Positions 7,585 through 16,469 of a DNA stretch of 64,000 nucleotides are shown here, piece by piece; within the stretch, counting starts at the first letter, position 1, and the number at the start of each line of letters is the position of its first letter. The notes under the pieces were generated by a model. The model was not told the origin of the DNA, did no database searches, and saw nothing but the letters and a program-made list of their open reading frames with translations. Source of the DNA: Burkholderia paludis (GTDB taxonomy: Bacteria; Pseudomonadota; Gammaproteobacteria; Burkholderiales; Burkholderiaceae); the NCBI RefSeq assembly GCF_000732615.1, contig NZ_JPGL01000036.1, positions 1-64,000 on the forward strand, read 5' to 3'. The translations under genes and the position numbers were made by a program.

Positions 7585-9153
7585 TCAGTTCAATTCCCGT
7601 TCTTCTTCAGGATGCCATATCACATCCCTGGCGTTCGACGACGAACCGGCGGGGCCGAAGATCGCGAAACTGACGGCTGCCAGCACCCATGCGGCCAGGC
7701 TGCCGTAAAGCAAGACCGAGCTGAAACCATGCACGAGCGCGGCGTGGGCGATGCGTCCGGACGGATCGAGCGTCGTTACCGCGGGAGCCAGCCGCGCAAG
7801 ATCGGCGAGATTGCCGGTGGCGATGATTCCCGCCAGCGCGCGTAGCCGGGATTCGTCGAGGACGTTCGACCAGATGCCGTTCAGATACGCCAGAATGCCT
7901 TGAGACAGGATCGATCCCATCAATGCGATATTGATCGCGAACGTGATCAGCCGGGCGCTCATGTCGATACCCGCTGCCATGCCCGCGCGGTCGGTCGAAA
8001 TCGCGCCCGTGGCCGTATTCGTGACGGTCGTGTTGGTGAAGCCCAGCCCGCACCCTGCCACCAGGCAACCGGGAATCACGGTCAGCCAGCCGGCATTCGC
8101 CAGGCCGCTGCCGACCCTGATCAGGAAGAGGCCCAGGCCGATGGTGAACAGCCCGAACGGGATGATCACGCGCGGGTTGTAGCGCAGCATCAGGCGTTCG
8201 GCGAGCGGCGGCATGACCAGCGTGGGAAGCGTATAGGCCAGCAGGCAGGCGCCGGCGGCGACAGGCGTATAGCCGAGTGCGCCCTGAAAATAGATCGGCA
8301 GGTAGATGTTGAACGGCCAGAAGCTGACGTTCATCGCGACGGAGCCGACGAGCGCGCCGGAAAGCGGACGGATCCTGAAGACGGAAAAATCGAACATCGG
8401 CCGCGGATGCCTGGATTCGATGACGATGAACGCGGCGAGGCTGATCGTCGCGGCAAGCAGTACGCCGATGCCGCCGGCGAAGCCGGCAGACGAGCCTTGC
8501 GTGATGAAATAGGTCGCGCCGAGCACGGCGAACGCCAGCGTGAACAGCCCCGCGAGATCGAGCGTCGTTTCCTCGCGATTCCTCGATTCGTCCACGTGTT
8601 GGAAGACGAGCCCGGCGGTCAGCGCGGCGAGCGGTACGTGTATCAGGAAGATCCATCGCCAGCTCGACAGCGCGACGATCAGGCCGCCGATGAGCGGCCC
8701 CAGGCCGAGGCCGATGCCGAACACCAGCCCCCAGACGGCAAACGCGCGGCTGCGCGCCCTTCCCGTCTGGAACTGATGCGACAGCACGGCAATCTGGGAA
8801 ATGATCATCGCTCCGCCGCCCAGGCCCTGAAGGAACCGGCTGACGATCAGGAAGGACATGTCTTGCGCGAGGCCGCACATCAGGGACGTCACCGCAAACA
8901 ACGCCAGACTCAGGATGAAAATGCGCTTGCGTCCGTAGCGATCCGCCAGCGTGCCCGTTACCATCAGGACGGTCGTGCAGGCGATGGTGTACGCATTCAT
9001 GACCCACTGCATGGACTTGAAGTCGCCGTGCAGGACGGTCTCCAGCGTGGAGAGGATGACGGGCACGCTGGATATTTCCAGGTGAAACATGACGCCGGCC
9101 AGACTGACGGCCGTCAATACGATGGCGCGCTTGCGGATATCGGAGAGGGACAT
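7585..9153 (-). CDS. MFS drug:H+ antiporter, DHA2 (14-TM) family
   Basis: A 522-residue inner-membrane transporter starting at ATG 9153 (MSLSDIRKRAIVL); the frame stays open upstream but without a domain. Signatures are GTLADRYGRKRIFI (motif A, loop 2-3), RFLQGLGGGAMI (motif B region) and GLVFGIGLGLGPLIGGLIV (antiporter motif C). Fourteen hydrophobic segments can be counted. Substrates of such pumps are toxic organic molecules or dyes. It is transcribed divergently from a LysR gene beginning at 9300; a 10-bp palindrome ACCGGCCGGT (9270-9279) lies between. No membrane-fusion partner is adjacent, so it probably works alone. Confidence 0.9.
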   Translation of the reverse strand: MSLSDIRKRAIVLTAVSLAGVMFHLEISSVPVILSTLETVLHGDFKSMQWVMNAYTIACTTVLMVTGTLADRYGRKRIFILSLALFAVTSLMCGLAQDMSFLIVSRFLQGLGGGAMIISQIAVLSHQFQTGRARSRAFAVWGLVFGIGLGLGPLIGGLIVALSSWRWIFLIHVPLAALTAGLVFQHVDESRNREETTLDLAGLFTLAFAVLGATYFITQGSSAGFAGGIGVLLAATISLAAFIVIESRHPRPMFDFSVFRIRPLSGALVGSVAMNVSFWPFNIYLPIYFQGALGYTPVAAGACLLAYTLPTLVMPPLAERLMLRYNPRVIIPFGLFTIGLGLFLIRVGSGLANAGWLTVIPGCLVAGCGLGFTNTTVTNTATGAISTDRAGMAAGIDMSARLITFAINIALMGSILSQGILAYLNGIWSNVLDESRLRALAGIIATGNLADLARLAPAVTTLDPSGRIAHAALVHGFSSVLLYGSLAAWVLAAVSFAIFGPAGSSSNARDVIWHPEEERELN

Positions 9154-9299
9154 GGCTCGCTCGTTTCGGAGGGAAGATGCTGAGCTGTCGGAACACAACT
9201 CAAGTTCGCCGGGCCATCCTACAAGCCGGGTCTGCGCGGATAAACGGGACACGACTCCATACAGAATGAACCGGCCGGTCCGGAATCCTTCATACGCCG

Positions 9300-10223
9300 A
9301 TGATGAATAACCTGAACTGGGTGCAATCGTTCGTGCAGGTTGCCGATACCCGCAGCTTCGTCGCCGCCGCACGGCATCTGGGCATTTCGCCTTCCGCAGT
9401 CGGCAAGAACGTGGCCCGGCTGGAAGCGCACCTGCGCGTCAGGCTGTTTCACCGCAGTACGCGCAGCGTGGCGCTCACGCCCGAGGGCAGCGTCTTTCTG
9501 GAGCGGTGTCGCCGCATCCTCGACGAGCTGGATCTGGCGGAAGTCGAGCTTCAGCAGCGCGCCGACGCGCCGCGCGGCAGGTTGCGGGTCAGCCTGCCGC
9601 TGACCAGCGTGGTGACGCCGCTACTCCTGGCGGGATTTCATCGACGCTACCCGGAGATCGAACTGGAGGTGGATTACTCGGATCGGCTGGTCGACGTGAT
9701 CGAAGACGGTTTCGATGTGGTCGTGCGGACGGGGCAGCCGCGGGATTCGCGCCTGATTGCACGCGTGCTGGGGTCGTGCCGCCGCGTCATCGTCGGGTCG
9801 CCGGATTATTTCGACCGGTACGGCGTGCCCGGGCATCCGCGCGATCTCGAACAGCATGCGGTGCTGCTGTATCGATACCCGAGCACCGGGAAAATCCAGC
9901 CGTGGCCGTTCGCGGACGGCACGTCGATGGACGCGCTCAAGCTGAGCGCGGCCGCCGTCTCGAACATGAGCCCGTCGCTACTCGCGATGGCGTGCGCCGG
10001 CGCCGGCATCGCATGCCTGCTCGACCACGAGGTCGACGGCCCGCTCCGTGACGGATCCTTGCGTTCCGTCCTGGACGGGGACGCGCCCCCTTCCGTGACC
10101 TACCGGATTCTCTGGCCGCCGAGCCGGCAACACTCGCCGAAGGTGCGAGCGTTCGTCGACTGCATGACGGAAGCGGTCGCGTTTCATTCGCGTTCGCCCG
10201 CGTTTGCGCCGAACGCTCTATAG
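9300..10223 (+). CDS. LysR-family regulator
   Basis: A 307-residue LysR protein. N-terminal winged helix: NLNWVQSFVQVADTRSFVAAARHLGISPSAVGKNVARLE, with RLFHRSTRSVALTPEG following. The effector-binding domain (from about residue 90) has the usual VTPLLLAGFHRRYPEIELEV beta-alpha unit. The start is ATG 9300 (an ATGATG pair; 9303 is equally possible). It is divergent from the DHA2 pump gene 146 bp away and is the likely controller of that pump, which is the standard LysR arrangement. Confidence 0.9.
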   Translation: MMNNLNWVQSFVQVADTRSFVAAARHLGISPSAVGKNVARLEAHLRVRLFHRSTRSVALTPEGSVFLERCRRILDELDLAEVELQQRADAPRGRLRVSLPLTSVVTPLLLAGFHRRYPEIELEVDYSDRLVDVIEDGFDVVVRTGQPRDSRLIARVLGSCRRVIVGSPDYFDRYGVPGHPRDLEQHAVLLYRYPSTGKIQPWPFADGTSMDALKLSAAAVSNMSPSLLAMACAGAGIACLLDHEVDGPLRDGSLRSVLDGDAPPSVTYRILWPPSRQHSPKVRAFVDCMTEAVAFHSRSPAFAPNAL

Positions 10224-10256
10224 TTCCAGTCGACGCATCTTCCGGCTCAGGTTGGC

Positions 10257-10733
10257 ATGACGGACATACACATCATCAATCCGGACACGTTTCTCGAGAC
10301 GCCCGCCGGGCGGGTATGGACGCCGGAACGAAGCAAGGCAGCGTGGTCGAGCAGCTTCACGGCGCTCGAAGCAGCATTGGCCGGTCACGGGGAAGCGCCC
10401 GCGCGGCTGCTCGTCGTGTGCGGCGTGCAAGGCGCGGGGAAATCGTACTGGATCGACAGGCACGCGCACGCGCATGCGCCGTGCATCTGCTTCGATGCCG
10501 CGTTGCCCGGGGCACGACACCGCAAGCCGATCATGGATATCGCCCGTCGATACGGCGCGCAAGTGCATGCGATCTGGATCGACGCTCCGCTGCACGTCGC
10601 AAAGGCGCGCAATGCCCGGCGCCCCGAGGACCAGCGCGTTCCCGATGCGAGTATCGACAGCGTCGCTTCGCTTTTCGAGCCGCCGACGCTCGAGGAAGGC
10701 TTTGCATCCGTTACCCGGGTCGAGGGCGACTGA
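10257..10733 (+). CDS. Small P-loop ATP-binding protein (AAA_33/zeta-like kinase fold)
   Basis: A 158-residue protein with a Walker A motif GVQGAGKSYW (around residues 56-65). Downstream LPGARHRKPIMDIARRYG and VHAIWIDAPLHVAKARNARR resemble the base/phosphate-binding part of polynucleotide-kinase or zeta-like kinases (AAA_33). The acceptor is unknown. It starts 33 bp after the LysR stop in the same orientation and may be co-transcribed. No antitoxin-like partner is adjacent, so a toxin role is not supported. The 293 bp downstream hold no gene. Confidence 0.7.
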   Translation: MTDIHIINPDTFLETPAGRVWTPERSKAAWSSSFTALEAALAGHGEAPARLLVVCGVQGAGKSYWIDRHAHAHAPCICFDAALPGARHRKPIMDIARRYGAQVHAIWIDAPLHVAKARNARRPEDQRVPDASIDSVASLFEPPTLEEGFASVTRVEGD

Positions 10734-11026
10734 CGCCTGCACGCCGCGGGTTCGGTACGACGGTGCCCGCGAATCGATCCCGCGAATCGGCCCGGTGAAT
10801 CGCCGGACTTTCCCGGCGCGCGGGCGCTGAACGCTCCGGTCGATCAGCAACGGGCGCCCGCGCATTGCAATGCCTGCCACCGGACGCCCCCGCCCCGGTC
10901 CGCCGCCCCACCCTGCGCGGCAACTACCACTACTGCCAGTACCTGCGCCATCCACGTCCCCTTAACCTTGTCGGCATCGCGGGCGCGCCGTCGGAGGCCG
11001 CGCCGCTTCGACCGGAGACAGGACAG

Positions 11027-12166
11027 ATGCCATTTGACTGGACGCAGGAACAGCATGCGACGCTCGCGCGTTTTCGCGACATCGGCGCGGAGATCGCCGC
11101 CGCGGAGCGGGACGGCCGCGCGCCGGCCGCCTTCGATGAAGCCGGCTGGAAACGCCTCGGGCAGGAAGGACTGTGGGACATGATCGTGCCGGAGACGTAT
11201 GGCGGCGACGGTCACGGCTGGTGGCATTTTTCCGCGGCGCTCGAGGGGCTCGCCTCGTCGATCCGCCGTCCGGCGCTGCTGCTGTCGGTGATCGCGCAGG
11301 CCGGCATGGTGCGCGCGCTCGAACGGTATGGCACCGCGACCCAGCAGGACCGCTATTTCGGCGCGATCCTGCGCGGCGAACTGAGCGCGACGGCGATCGC
11401 CGAACCGGGCACCGGCACCGACGTGCGCAGCATCGCGACGAAACTGGTCGAGCATGGCGACGGCTATCGGCTGACCGGCAGCAAATTCAATATCGCGCAC
11501 GCGCCGCTCGCGCGCTTCATCCTCGTCGTCACGCGCATCGAAACGCCGGGCCGGCGCAATACGGCGCTCGTGATCGTCGACCGCGACCAGCCGGGCATGA
11601 CGGTTGCCGCGCCCGACCGCAAGCTCGGCCTCGACGACCTGCCCACCGGCGCGCTGCACTTCGACGACTGCCCGATCACGCGCGGCCAGCTGCTCGGCGA
11701 GCCGGGCGCGGGGCTCGGCAACCTGATCGACATCATCTCGCTCGGCCGCCTCTACTACGGCCTCGTCGCCGCGCAGGTCACGGCGCCGTATCTGCGCGAC
11801 GCGATCGGCTATTGCCGCGAGCGGCGCAGCTTCGACAGCACGATCGACGAGCACCAGTACGTGCAGCGCCGTCTCGTCGACCTGCAGATCGGCATCGAGC
11901 GCGGCACGTGGCTCGCGCGCGGCGCGCTCGCGCAGTTGCTGACGGATCACCCGCAGGCGCTGATGACCTGCTCGATCGCGAAGCTGGTCGGCGCGCAGGA
12001 TCTCGTCGACGGCGCGCTCGGCCTCGTGCGGCTGTACGGCAGCCTCGGCTACCAGGCCGGGCCGGTGGCCGCGTTCGCGTCGGATGCGCTGGGCTTCATG
12101 AGCGTCGGCGGAACCGAGGAAATGCACCGCAAGAACATCTTCAACCAGATGATGCGCGCCGGCTGA
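11027..12166 (+). CDS. Acyl-CoA dehydrogenase-family flavoprotein
   Basis: A 379-residue FAD enzyme of the acyl-CoA dehydrogenase fold; I start at ATG 11027 (MPFDWTQEQHA), where the family homology begins. N-terminal helical domain to about 115; FAD-binding segment TAIAEPGTGTDVRSIATKL; beta domain with LTGSKFNIAHA; C-terminal helical domain with YCRERRSF and QLIYGSLGYQ-like RLYGSLGYQAG, ending GGTEEMHRKNI. The catalytic base of classical members (Glu in the C-terminal domain) falls in the GGTEEMH segment. It is the first gene of a tightly packed six-gene operon. It could be a dehydrogenase or, as for some members in tropone biosynthesis (TdaE), an oxygenase; sequence alone does not decide. 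Confidence 0.85.
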   Translation: MPFDWTQEQHATLARFRDIGAEIAAAERDGRAPAAFDEAGWKRLGQEGLWDMIVPETYGGDGHGWWHFSAALEGLASSIRRPALLLSVIAQAGMVRALERYGTATQQDRYFGAILRGELSATAIAEPGTGTDVRSIATKLVEHGDGYRLTGSKFNIAHAPLARFILVVTRIETPGRRNTALVIVDRDQPGMTVAAPDRKLGLDDLPTGALHFDDCPITRGQLLGEPGAGLGNLIDIISLGRLYYGLVAAQVTAPYLRDAIGYCRERRSFDSTIDEHQYVQRRLVDLQIGIERGTWLARGALAQLLTDHPQALMTCSIAKLVGAQDLVDGALGLVRLYGSLGYQAGPVAAFASDALGFMSVGGTEEMHRKNIFNQMMRAG

Positions 12167-12215
12167 GCGCCCGCGCCATCGATCCGCCTATCACGCGCAC
12201 TACAGGAAACCTCAC

Positions 12216-13118
12216 ATGGCAACGACCCACCGACGTCCTTCCCGCCTGCGCCGCTCCTGGCTGTTTCTCGCCGGCGCCGATCACGATGCGCTCGTCGCCG
12301 GCGCCGCGAGCGGCGCGGACGTATTGATCCAGGAACTCGAAACCTTTACGCCGCCCGACCGGCGGCCGGCCGCGCGCGAGCTGAGCGAGCGGGTGCTCGC
12401 GGGCTGGCGCGAAGCCGGCATCCTCGCGTCGGTGCGCGTGAATCCGCTCGACACGGGCGGCATCGACGACCTGCGCGCCGCGATGCGCGGCCGGCCGGAC
12501 ATCGTGATGATGTCGTATGTCGCGACGCCCGAGCAGGTCGTCGCACTCGACGAAGCCGTCACGCGGTTCGAGCGCGAATACGACATTACGCCCGGCTCGA
12601 CCGAACTGGTGCCGAACATCGAGACGACGCTCGGTCTCGTGAACACGATGGCGATCGCGCGCTCGAGCCCGCGCGTGTCGGCCGTGCTCGTCGCGACCGA
12701 GGACATGGTGGCCGACATGTGCGCCGAGCGCACCCGCGCCGGCCGCGAACTCGACTACGTGCGCTCGCGCTTTCGCGTCGAGTGCGCGGCGGTCGGCGTC
12801 ACGGCGATCGACTGCCCGTACAGCTATGCCGACAACGAAGGCGCGGAACTCGACATGCGCGTGTCGCGCGGCCTCGGATATCAGGCCAAGGCGATCGTCA
12901 ACGGGCAGTTCGTGCCGGTCGTCAATCGCGTGCTGACGCCGACGGCCGACGAGGTCGCCCTCGCCCGCCGCGTGATCGACGCGTTCGACACCGCGCGGCG
13001 CGAATCCGGCGGCCGCCGCGTTGCCGCGGCCGTCGTCGACGGCTTCCTCGCGGAAGTTCCCGACTATCTCGCCGCGCATCGGCTGATCGCCCGCGCGACG
13101 CAATTCGGCATTGCCTGA
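12216..13118 (+). CDS. HpcH/HpaI-family CoA-ester lyase (CitE-like)
   Basis: A 300-residue TIM-barrel lyase of the citrate-lyase beta/malyl-CoA lyase type. Motifs: RSWLFLAGADHDALVAGAASGADVLIQELE (N-terminal barrel strand), SVRVNPLDTGGIDDL (Arg that binds the CoA/carboxylate), ELVPNIETTLGLVN (Glu metal ligand) and VATEDMVADM (Asp metal ligand). It probably cleaves or forms a C-C bond in a beta-hydroxyacyl-CoA with Mg2+. Second gene of the operon, 49 bp after the flavoprotein gene, so the two likely act on successive CoA thioesters. The natural substrate is unknown. Confidence 0.85.
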   Translation: MATTHRRPSRLRRSWLFLAGADHDALVAGAASGADVLIQELETFTPPDRRPAARELSERVLAGWREAGILASVRVNPLDTGGIDDLRAAMRGRPDIVMMSYVATPEQVVALDEAVTRFEREYDITPGSTELVPNIETTLGLVNTMAIARSSPRVSAVLVATEDMVADMCAERTRAGRELDYVRSRFRVECAAVGVTAIDCPYSYADNEGAELDMRVSRGLGYQAKAIVNGQFVPVVNRVLTPTADEVALARRVIDAFDTARRESGGRRVAAAVVDGFLAEVPDYLAAHRLIARATQFGIA

Positions 13119-13126
13119 GTGACGCC

Positions 13127-13780
13127 ATGGATACGATCGCAACGCGCCTGAAGGCGCTGAAAACCCTCGCTCACGCGGCGCCGCACGTGCCCGCGCAGGA
13201 CTGGCCCGCAACGCCGCAGGCGCAGTTCGAGCGCTGGCTCGACGAGGCCGTCACCGCGGGCGCCGTCGAACCGCAGGTGATGACGCTGTCGACGGTGCGC
13301 CCGGACGGGCGGCCCGATGCACGCTCCGTGGTGCTGCTGAACGTCGACGCGCGCGGCTGGCATTTCGCGGCGAGCACGCGCAGCCCGAAGGGGCGTCAGC
13401 TCGAACACCTGCCGTTCGCCGCGCTCACGTTCTACTGGCCGGCGATCGCAAGCCAGGTGCGCCTGAGCGGCCCGGTCGAGCGGCTGCCGGACGCCGAGGG
13501 CCGCGCCGATTTCGCGGGCCGCCCCGAGCGGTCGCGCGCGAGCATCCTCGCCGGACGCCAAAGCGAGCGGCTCGACGATCCCGCCGACCTGACGCGCGCA
13601 ATCGACGCGCAGCTCGAGCGGCTGGCCGCCGATCCGGGGCTCGTGTCGGACGACTGGCACCTGTACACGCTGGCCCCGGACGAAGCCGAATTCTGGCGCG
13701 CGGACAGCGCACGCCGCTTCGCGCGGCAGGCGTACCGCCGGGCCGGCCAGCGCTGGGAACGGTGCGCGCTATGGCCTTGA
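13127..13780 (+). CDS. Pyridoxamine-phosphate-oxidase-like FMN protein
   Basis: A 217-residue split-barrel flavoprotein of the PNPOx/PhzG type, starting at ATG 13127, 8 bp after the lyase stop. FMN-binding motifs: MTLSTVRPDGRPDARSVVLLNVDARGWHFAA and SPKGRQLEHLPFAALTFYW, then QVRLSGPVERLP. The C-terminus AEFWRADSARRFARQAYRR resembles the PNPOx 'EFWQ..R.HDR' region, so it may keep pyridoxine-5'-phosphate-like chemistry. Two roles are plausible: making PLP for the C-S lyase encoded next, or oxidising a pathway intermediate as PhzG does in phenazine synthesis. Its 3' end overlaps the next gene. Confidence 0.8.
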   Translation: MDTIATRLKALKTLAHAAPHVPAQDWPATPQAQFERWLDEAVTAGAVEPQVMTLSTVRPDGRPDARSVVLLNVDARGWHFAASTRSPKGRQLEHLPFAALTFYWPAIASQVRLSGPVERLPDAEGRADFAGRPERSRASILAGRQSERLDDPADLTRAIDAQLERLAADPGLVSDDWHLYTLAPDEAEFWRADSARRFARQAYRRAGQRWERCALWP

Positions 13781-15009
13781 AGTCCGCCGAACATCCGCCG
13801 CGGCCGGGCGGTCACCGGCCTGACCGGATGCACGACGACACACGGCTCATGCACGCGGGCCGCGACAGCGCGGCCTGGCACGGCTTCGTCAATCCGCCCG
13901 TCTACCACGCGTCGACCGTGCTGAGCCCGACGGTGTCCGATCTGCTGAACCGCACGCAGCCGTATATCTACGGCCGCCGCGGCACGCCGACGACCGAGGC
14001 GCTCGAGCGCGCGGTGACGAGCCTCGAGGGCGGCGCCGGCGCGGTGCTGTGTCCGTCGGGCCTGTCCGCGTGCACGCTCGCGCTGCTGTCCTGCCTGAAA
14101 CCCGGCGATCACCTGCTGATGACCGCCTCGGTCTACGGCCCGGTGCGCCACGCATGCGAAGGCGTGCTTGCACGGCTCGGCGTCGAGACGACCTGGTACG
14201 ACGGCAGCACGCCCGTCGCCGCCGCGTTCCGTCCCAACACGCGTGCGCTGTACGTCGAAGTGCCCGGCTCCTACACGTTCGACATGCACGACATTCCGGC
14301 GCTGGTCCGGCTCGCGCAGGCGCACGGCGCGCTGGTCATCGCGGACAACAGCTGGGCCACGCCCCTCTTTTTCCGGCCGCATGCGTTCGGCATCGACCTG
14401 TCGATCCAGGCCGGCACCAAGTACCTGGTCGGGCATTCCGACGCGATGCTCGGCACGGTATCGGCCAGCGAACGCGCGTGGCCCGCGTTGAAGCAGCTGC
14501 ACGGCGATCTCGGCCTGTGCGCGGGCCCCGACGACGTATTCCTCGCGCTGCGCGGGCTGCGCACGCTCGGCGTGCGGCTGCGCCAGCATCAGCGCAATGC
14601 GCTCGCGGTCGCGGCCTGGCTCGCGACGCGCGCGGAAGTGCAGCGCGTGCTGTATCCCGCGCTGCCCGGCGACGACGGGCATGCGCTGTGGCGCCGCGAT
14701 TTCGGTGGCGCGTCCGGGCTGTTCTCGGTCGTGCTGCGCCCTGCGCCGCAGCAGGCGGTCGAAGCGTTTCTGGACCACCTGGCGCTGTTCGGGCTCGGCT
14801 ATTCGTGGGGCGGCTACGAAAGCCTCGCGCTGCCGTTCGAGCTGGACGCGCACGGCCTCGCGGCGCGCTGGCCGGCCGGCAGCCGCGGCGTGCGCCTGCA
14901 CATCGGGCTCGAGGATCCGGACGACCTGATCGCCGATCTCGCCGCGGGCCTCGACCGCTATGCGGCGTACGCGCCTGCCGCCGCCTGCGAGGACGCCGCG
15001 CGATGCTGA
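13771..15009 (+). CDS. Cys/Met-metabolism PLP enzyme, cystathionine beta-lyase-like (C-S lyase)
   Basis: A PLP fold-type I enzyme of the cystathionine lyase/synthase family, 412 residues from ATG 13771 (overlapping the previous gene by 10 bp); a start at 13828 (MHDDTRLMHAGR) is also possible. Motifs: YIYGRRGTPTTEALE (PLP phosphate arm), VADNSWATPLFFRP-type IADNSWATPLFFRPH (Asp contacting the PLP nitrogen), SIQAGTKYLVGHSD with K217 as the Schiff-base lysine, and YSWGGYESL, a sequence typical of cystathionine beta-lyases rather than gamma-synthases. It should split C-S bonds of cysteine conjugates to a thiol, pyruvate and ammonia. Coupling with GST and amidotransferase genes suggests the substrate is a cysteine conjugate. 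Confidence 0.88.
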   Translation: MALKSAEHPPRPGGHRPDRMHDDTRLMHAGRDSAAWHGFVNPPVYHASTVLSPTVSDLLNRTQPYIYGRRGTPTTEALERAVTSLEGGAGAVLCPSGLSACTLALLSCLKPGDHLLMTASVYGPVRHACEGVLARLGVETTWYDGSTPVAAAFRPNTRALYVEVPGSYTFDMHDIPALVRLAQAHGALVIADNSWATPLFFRPHAFGIDLSIQAGTKYLVGHSDAMLGTVSASERAWPALKQLHGDLGLCAGPDDVFLALRGLRTLGVRLRQHQRNALAVAAWLATRAEVQRVLYPALPGDDGHALWRRDFGGASGLFSVVLRPAPQQAVEAFLDHLALFGLGYSWGGYESLALPFELDAHGLAARWPAGSRGVRLHIGLEDPDDLIADLAAGLDRYAAYAPAAACEDAARC

Positions 15010-15647
15010 CCGTCTGGGGGCGCCGCACGTCGTTCAACGTGCAGAAAGTGCTATGGCTCATCGGAGAGCTGGGCGTGCCGTACCGCCATATCCCGGCGGG
15101 CGGGGAGCACGGCTCGCTGCAGACGCCCGCGTTCACGGCGCTGAATCCGACCTGCCGGATTCCGGTGATCGACTGGGACGGCGACGTGGTCTGGGAGTCG
15201 CACACGATCCTGCGCTATCTCGCCGCGCGCGTGCCGAACAGCCCGTTCTGGTGCCGCGACGCGTTCGCCCGTTCGCGCGCGGAGCGCTGGATGGACTGGT
15301 CGCAGACGGCGCTCGAGCCCGACGTGATGACCGGGCTGTTCTGGGCGCTGGTGCGAACGCCGCCCGAGCGGCGCGACGATGCGCTCGTGCGCGACAAGGC
15401 CGCGCGCAGCGCCATGCAATACCAGCTGCTCGACCGGCTGCTGTCGACGCAGCCTTTTCTCGGCGGGGCGACGCCGGGCCTGGCCGACATTCCGGCCGGC
15501 GCGACGCTGTTCCGTTATTTCTCGCTCGACGTCGAGCGGCCGCCGCTGCCGCACGTCGAAGCCTGGTACGCTCGCCTGTGCCGACGGCCCGCCTATCGCG
15601 AACAGGTGATGGTGTCGTTCGACGCGCTGCGCGGCCAGCCGGGCTGA
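15003..15647 (+). CDS. Glutathione S-transferase
   Basis: A 214-residue cytosolic GST. The N-terminal thioredoxin-like domain shows GRRTSFNVQKVLWLIGELGVPYRHI, NPTCRIPVIDWDG (cis-Pro before the glutathione site) and VWESHTILRYLA (E-S of the glutathione-binding motif). A C-terminal all-helical domain follows. The Ser of RTSFNVQK is the candidate catalytic Ser/Thr. The start ATG 15003 overlaps the lyase stop by 7 bp, implying translational coupling. In this operon its likely job is to add glutathione to an electrophilic intermediate, providing the sulfur that the neighbouring lyase would later release. Confidence 0.88.
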   Translation: MLTVWGRRTSFNVQKVLWLIGELGVPYRHIPAGGEHGSLQTPAFTALNPTCRIPVIDWDGDVVWESHTILRYLAARVPNSPFWCRDAFARSRAERWMDWSQTALEPDVMTGLFWALVRTPPERRDDALVRDKAARSAMQYQLLDRLLSTQPFLGGATPGLADIPAGATLFRYFSLDVERPPLPHVEAWYARLCRRPAYREQVMVSFDALRGQPG

Positions 15648-15686
15648 CTTCCTGCCAGACGACCTTCACGACACTCACGACACGAC

Positions 15687-16469
15687 ATGACGCCCCTCGC
15701 ACTTCGTCCGATCCTGATCGTCCTGCATCGCGAGCAGTCGAGCCCCGGCCGGATCGGGCGCCTGCTCGCCGAGCGCGGCCATCCGCTCGATATTCGCCGC
15801 CCGCCGCTCGGCGATCCGCTGCCGGCGACGCTGGCCGGCCATGCCGGCGCCGTGGTGTTCGGCGGCCCGATGAGCGCCAATGACGGCGATCGCTGGATTC
15901 GCGACGAGATCGACTGGATCGGCGTGCCGCTGCGCGAGGCGGCGCCCTTTCTCGGCGTGTGCCTGGGCGCGCAGATGATGATCCGCCACCTGGGCGGCCG
16001 CGTGAGCGCGCACCGGGACGGGCGCGCGGAAATCGGCTACTGGCCGATCGCCGCGACGCCCGCCGGCAGGCGGGTCGGGTCCTGGCCGTCGCACGTCTAC
16101 CAGTGGCATCGCGAGGGCTTCGAGCGCGTGGACGGGCTCGAGCTCCTCGCGACCGGCGAGCACTTCGAGAACCAGGCCGTCCGCTACGGGCCGCGCGCGT
16201 ACGGCGTCCAGTTCCATCCGGAAGTGAGCTTTCCGATGATGCGGCGCTGGAGCACGGCCGCCGCGCACAAGCTGGCGGCGCCCGGGGCGCAGGATCTCGC
16301 GACGCAGGCTCGCGAAGGCTGGCGGCACGACCGTGCGACCGCGGCGTGGCTCAGCGCGTTTCTCGACCGCTGGCTCGCGGATGCACCCGCATCAGGTGGG
16401 CACCGTCACGTCGGAGATGCTGATCAGCCCCCACTCGACCGCACGCAGCACGGCTTCATGCCGACGTGA
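15687..16469 (+). CDS. Class I glutamine-amidotransferase-like protein (possible gamma-glutamyl hydrolase)
   Basis: A 260-residue stand-alone class I GATase domain. The nucleophile elbow is FLGVCLGAQMM (C92) and the His-Glu pair lies in YGVQFHPEVS (H177, E179). No synthetase domain is attached. Stand-alone members hydrolyse gamma-glutamyl bonds; Arabidopsis GGP1 does this to glutathione conjugates in glucosinolate synthesis. Last gene of the operon. Its final 78 bp overlap, on the opposite strand, the end of the LuxR gene, so the C-terminal tail after about residue 235 is probably not conserved. The gamma-glutamyl role is inferred from GST and C-S lyase neighbours. Confidence 0.8.
   Translation: MTPLALRPILIVLHREQSSPGRIGRLLAERGHPLDIRRPPLGDPLPATLAGHAGAVVFGGPMSANDGDRWIRDEIDWIGVPLREAAPFLGVCLGAQMMIRHLGGRVSAHRDGRAEIGYWPIAATPAGRRVGSWPSHVYQWHREGFERVDGLELLATGEHFENQAVRYGPRAYGVQFHPEVSFPMMRRWSTAAAHKLAAPGAQDLATQAREGWRHDRATAAWLSAFLDRWLADAPASGGHRHVGDADQPPLDRTQHGFMPT

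Noticed and set aside
10257-10733. Zeta-type toxin of a toxin-antitoxin pair
   Set aside because: The P-loop fits, but no small antitoxin gene is adjacent and the gene follows a LysR gene; called only as an ATP-binding protein.
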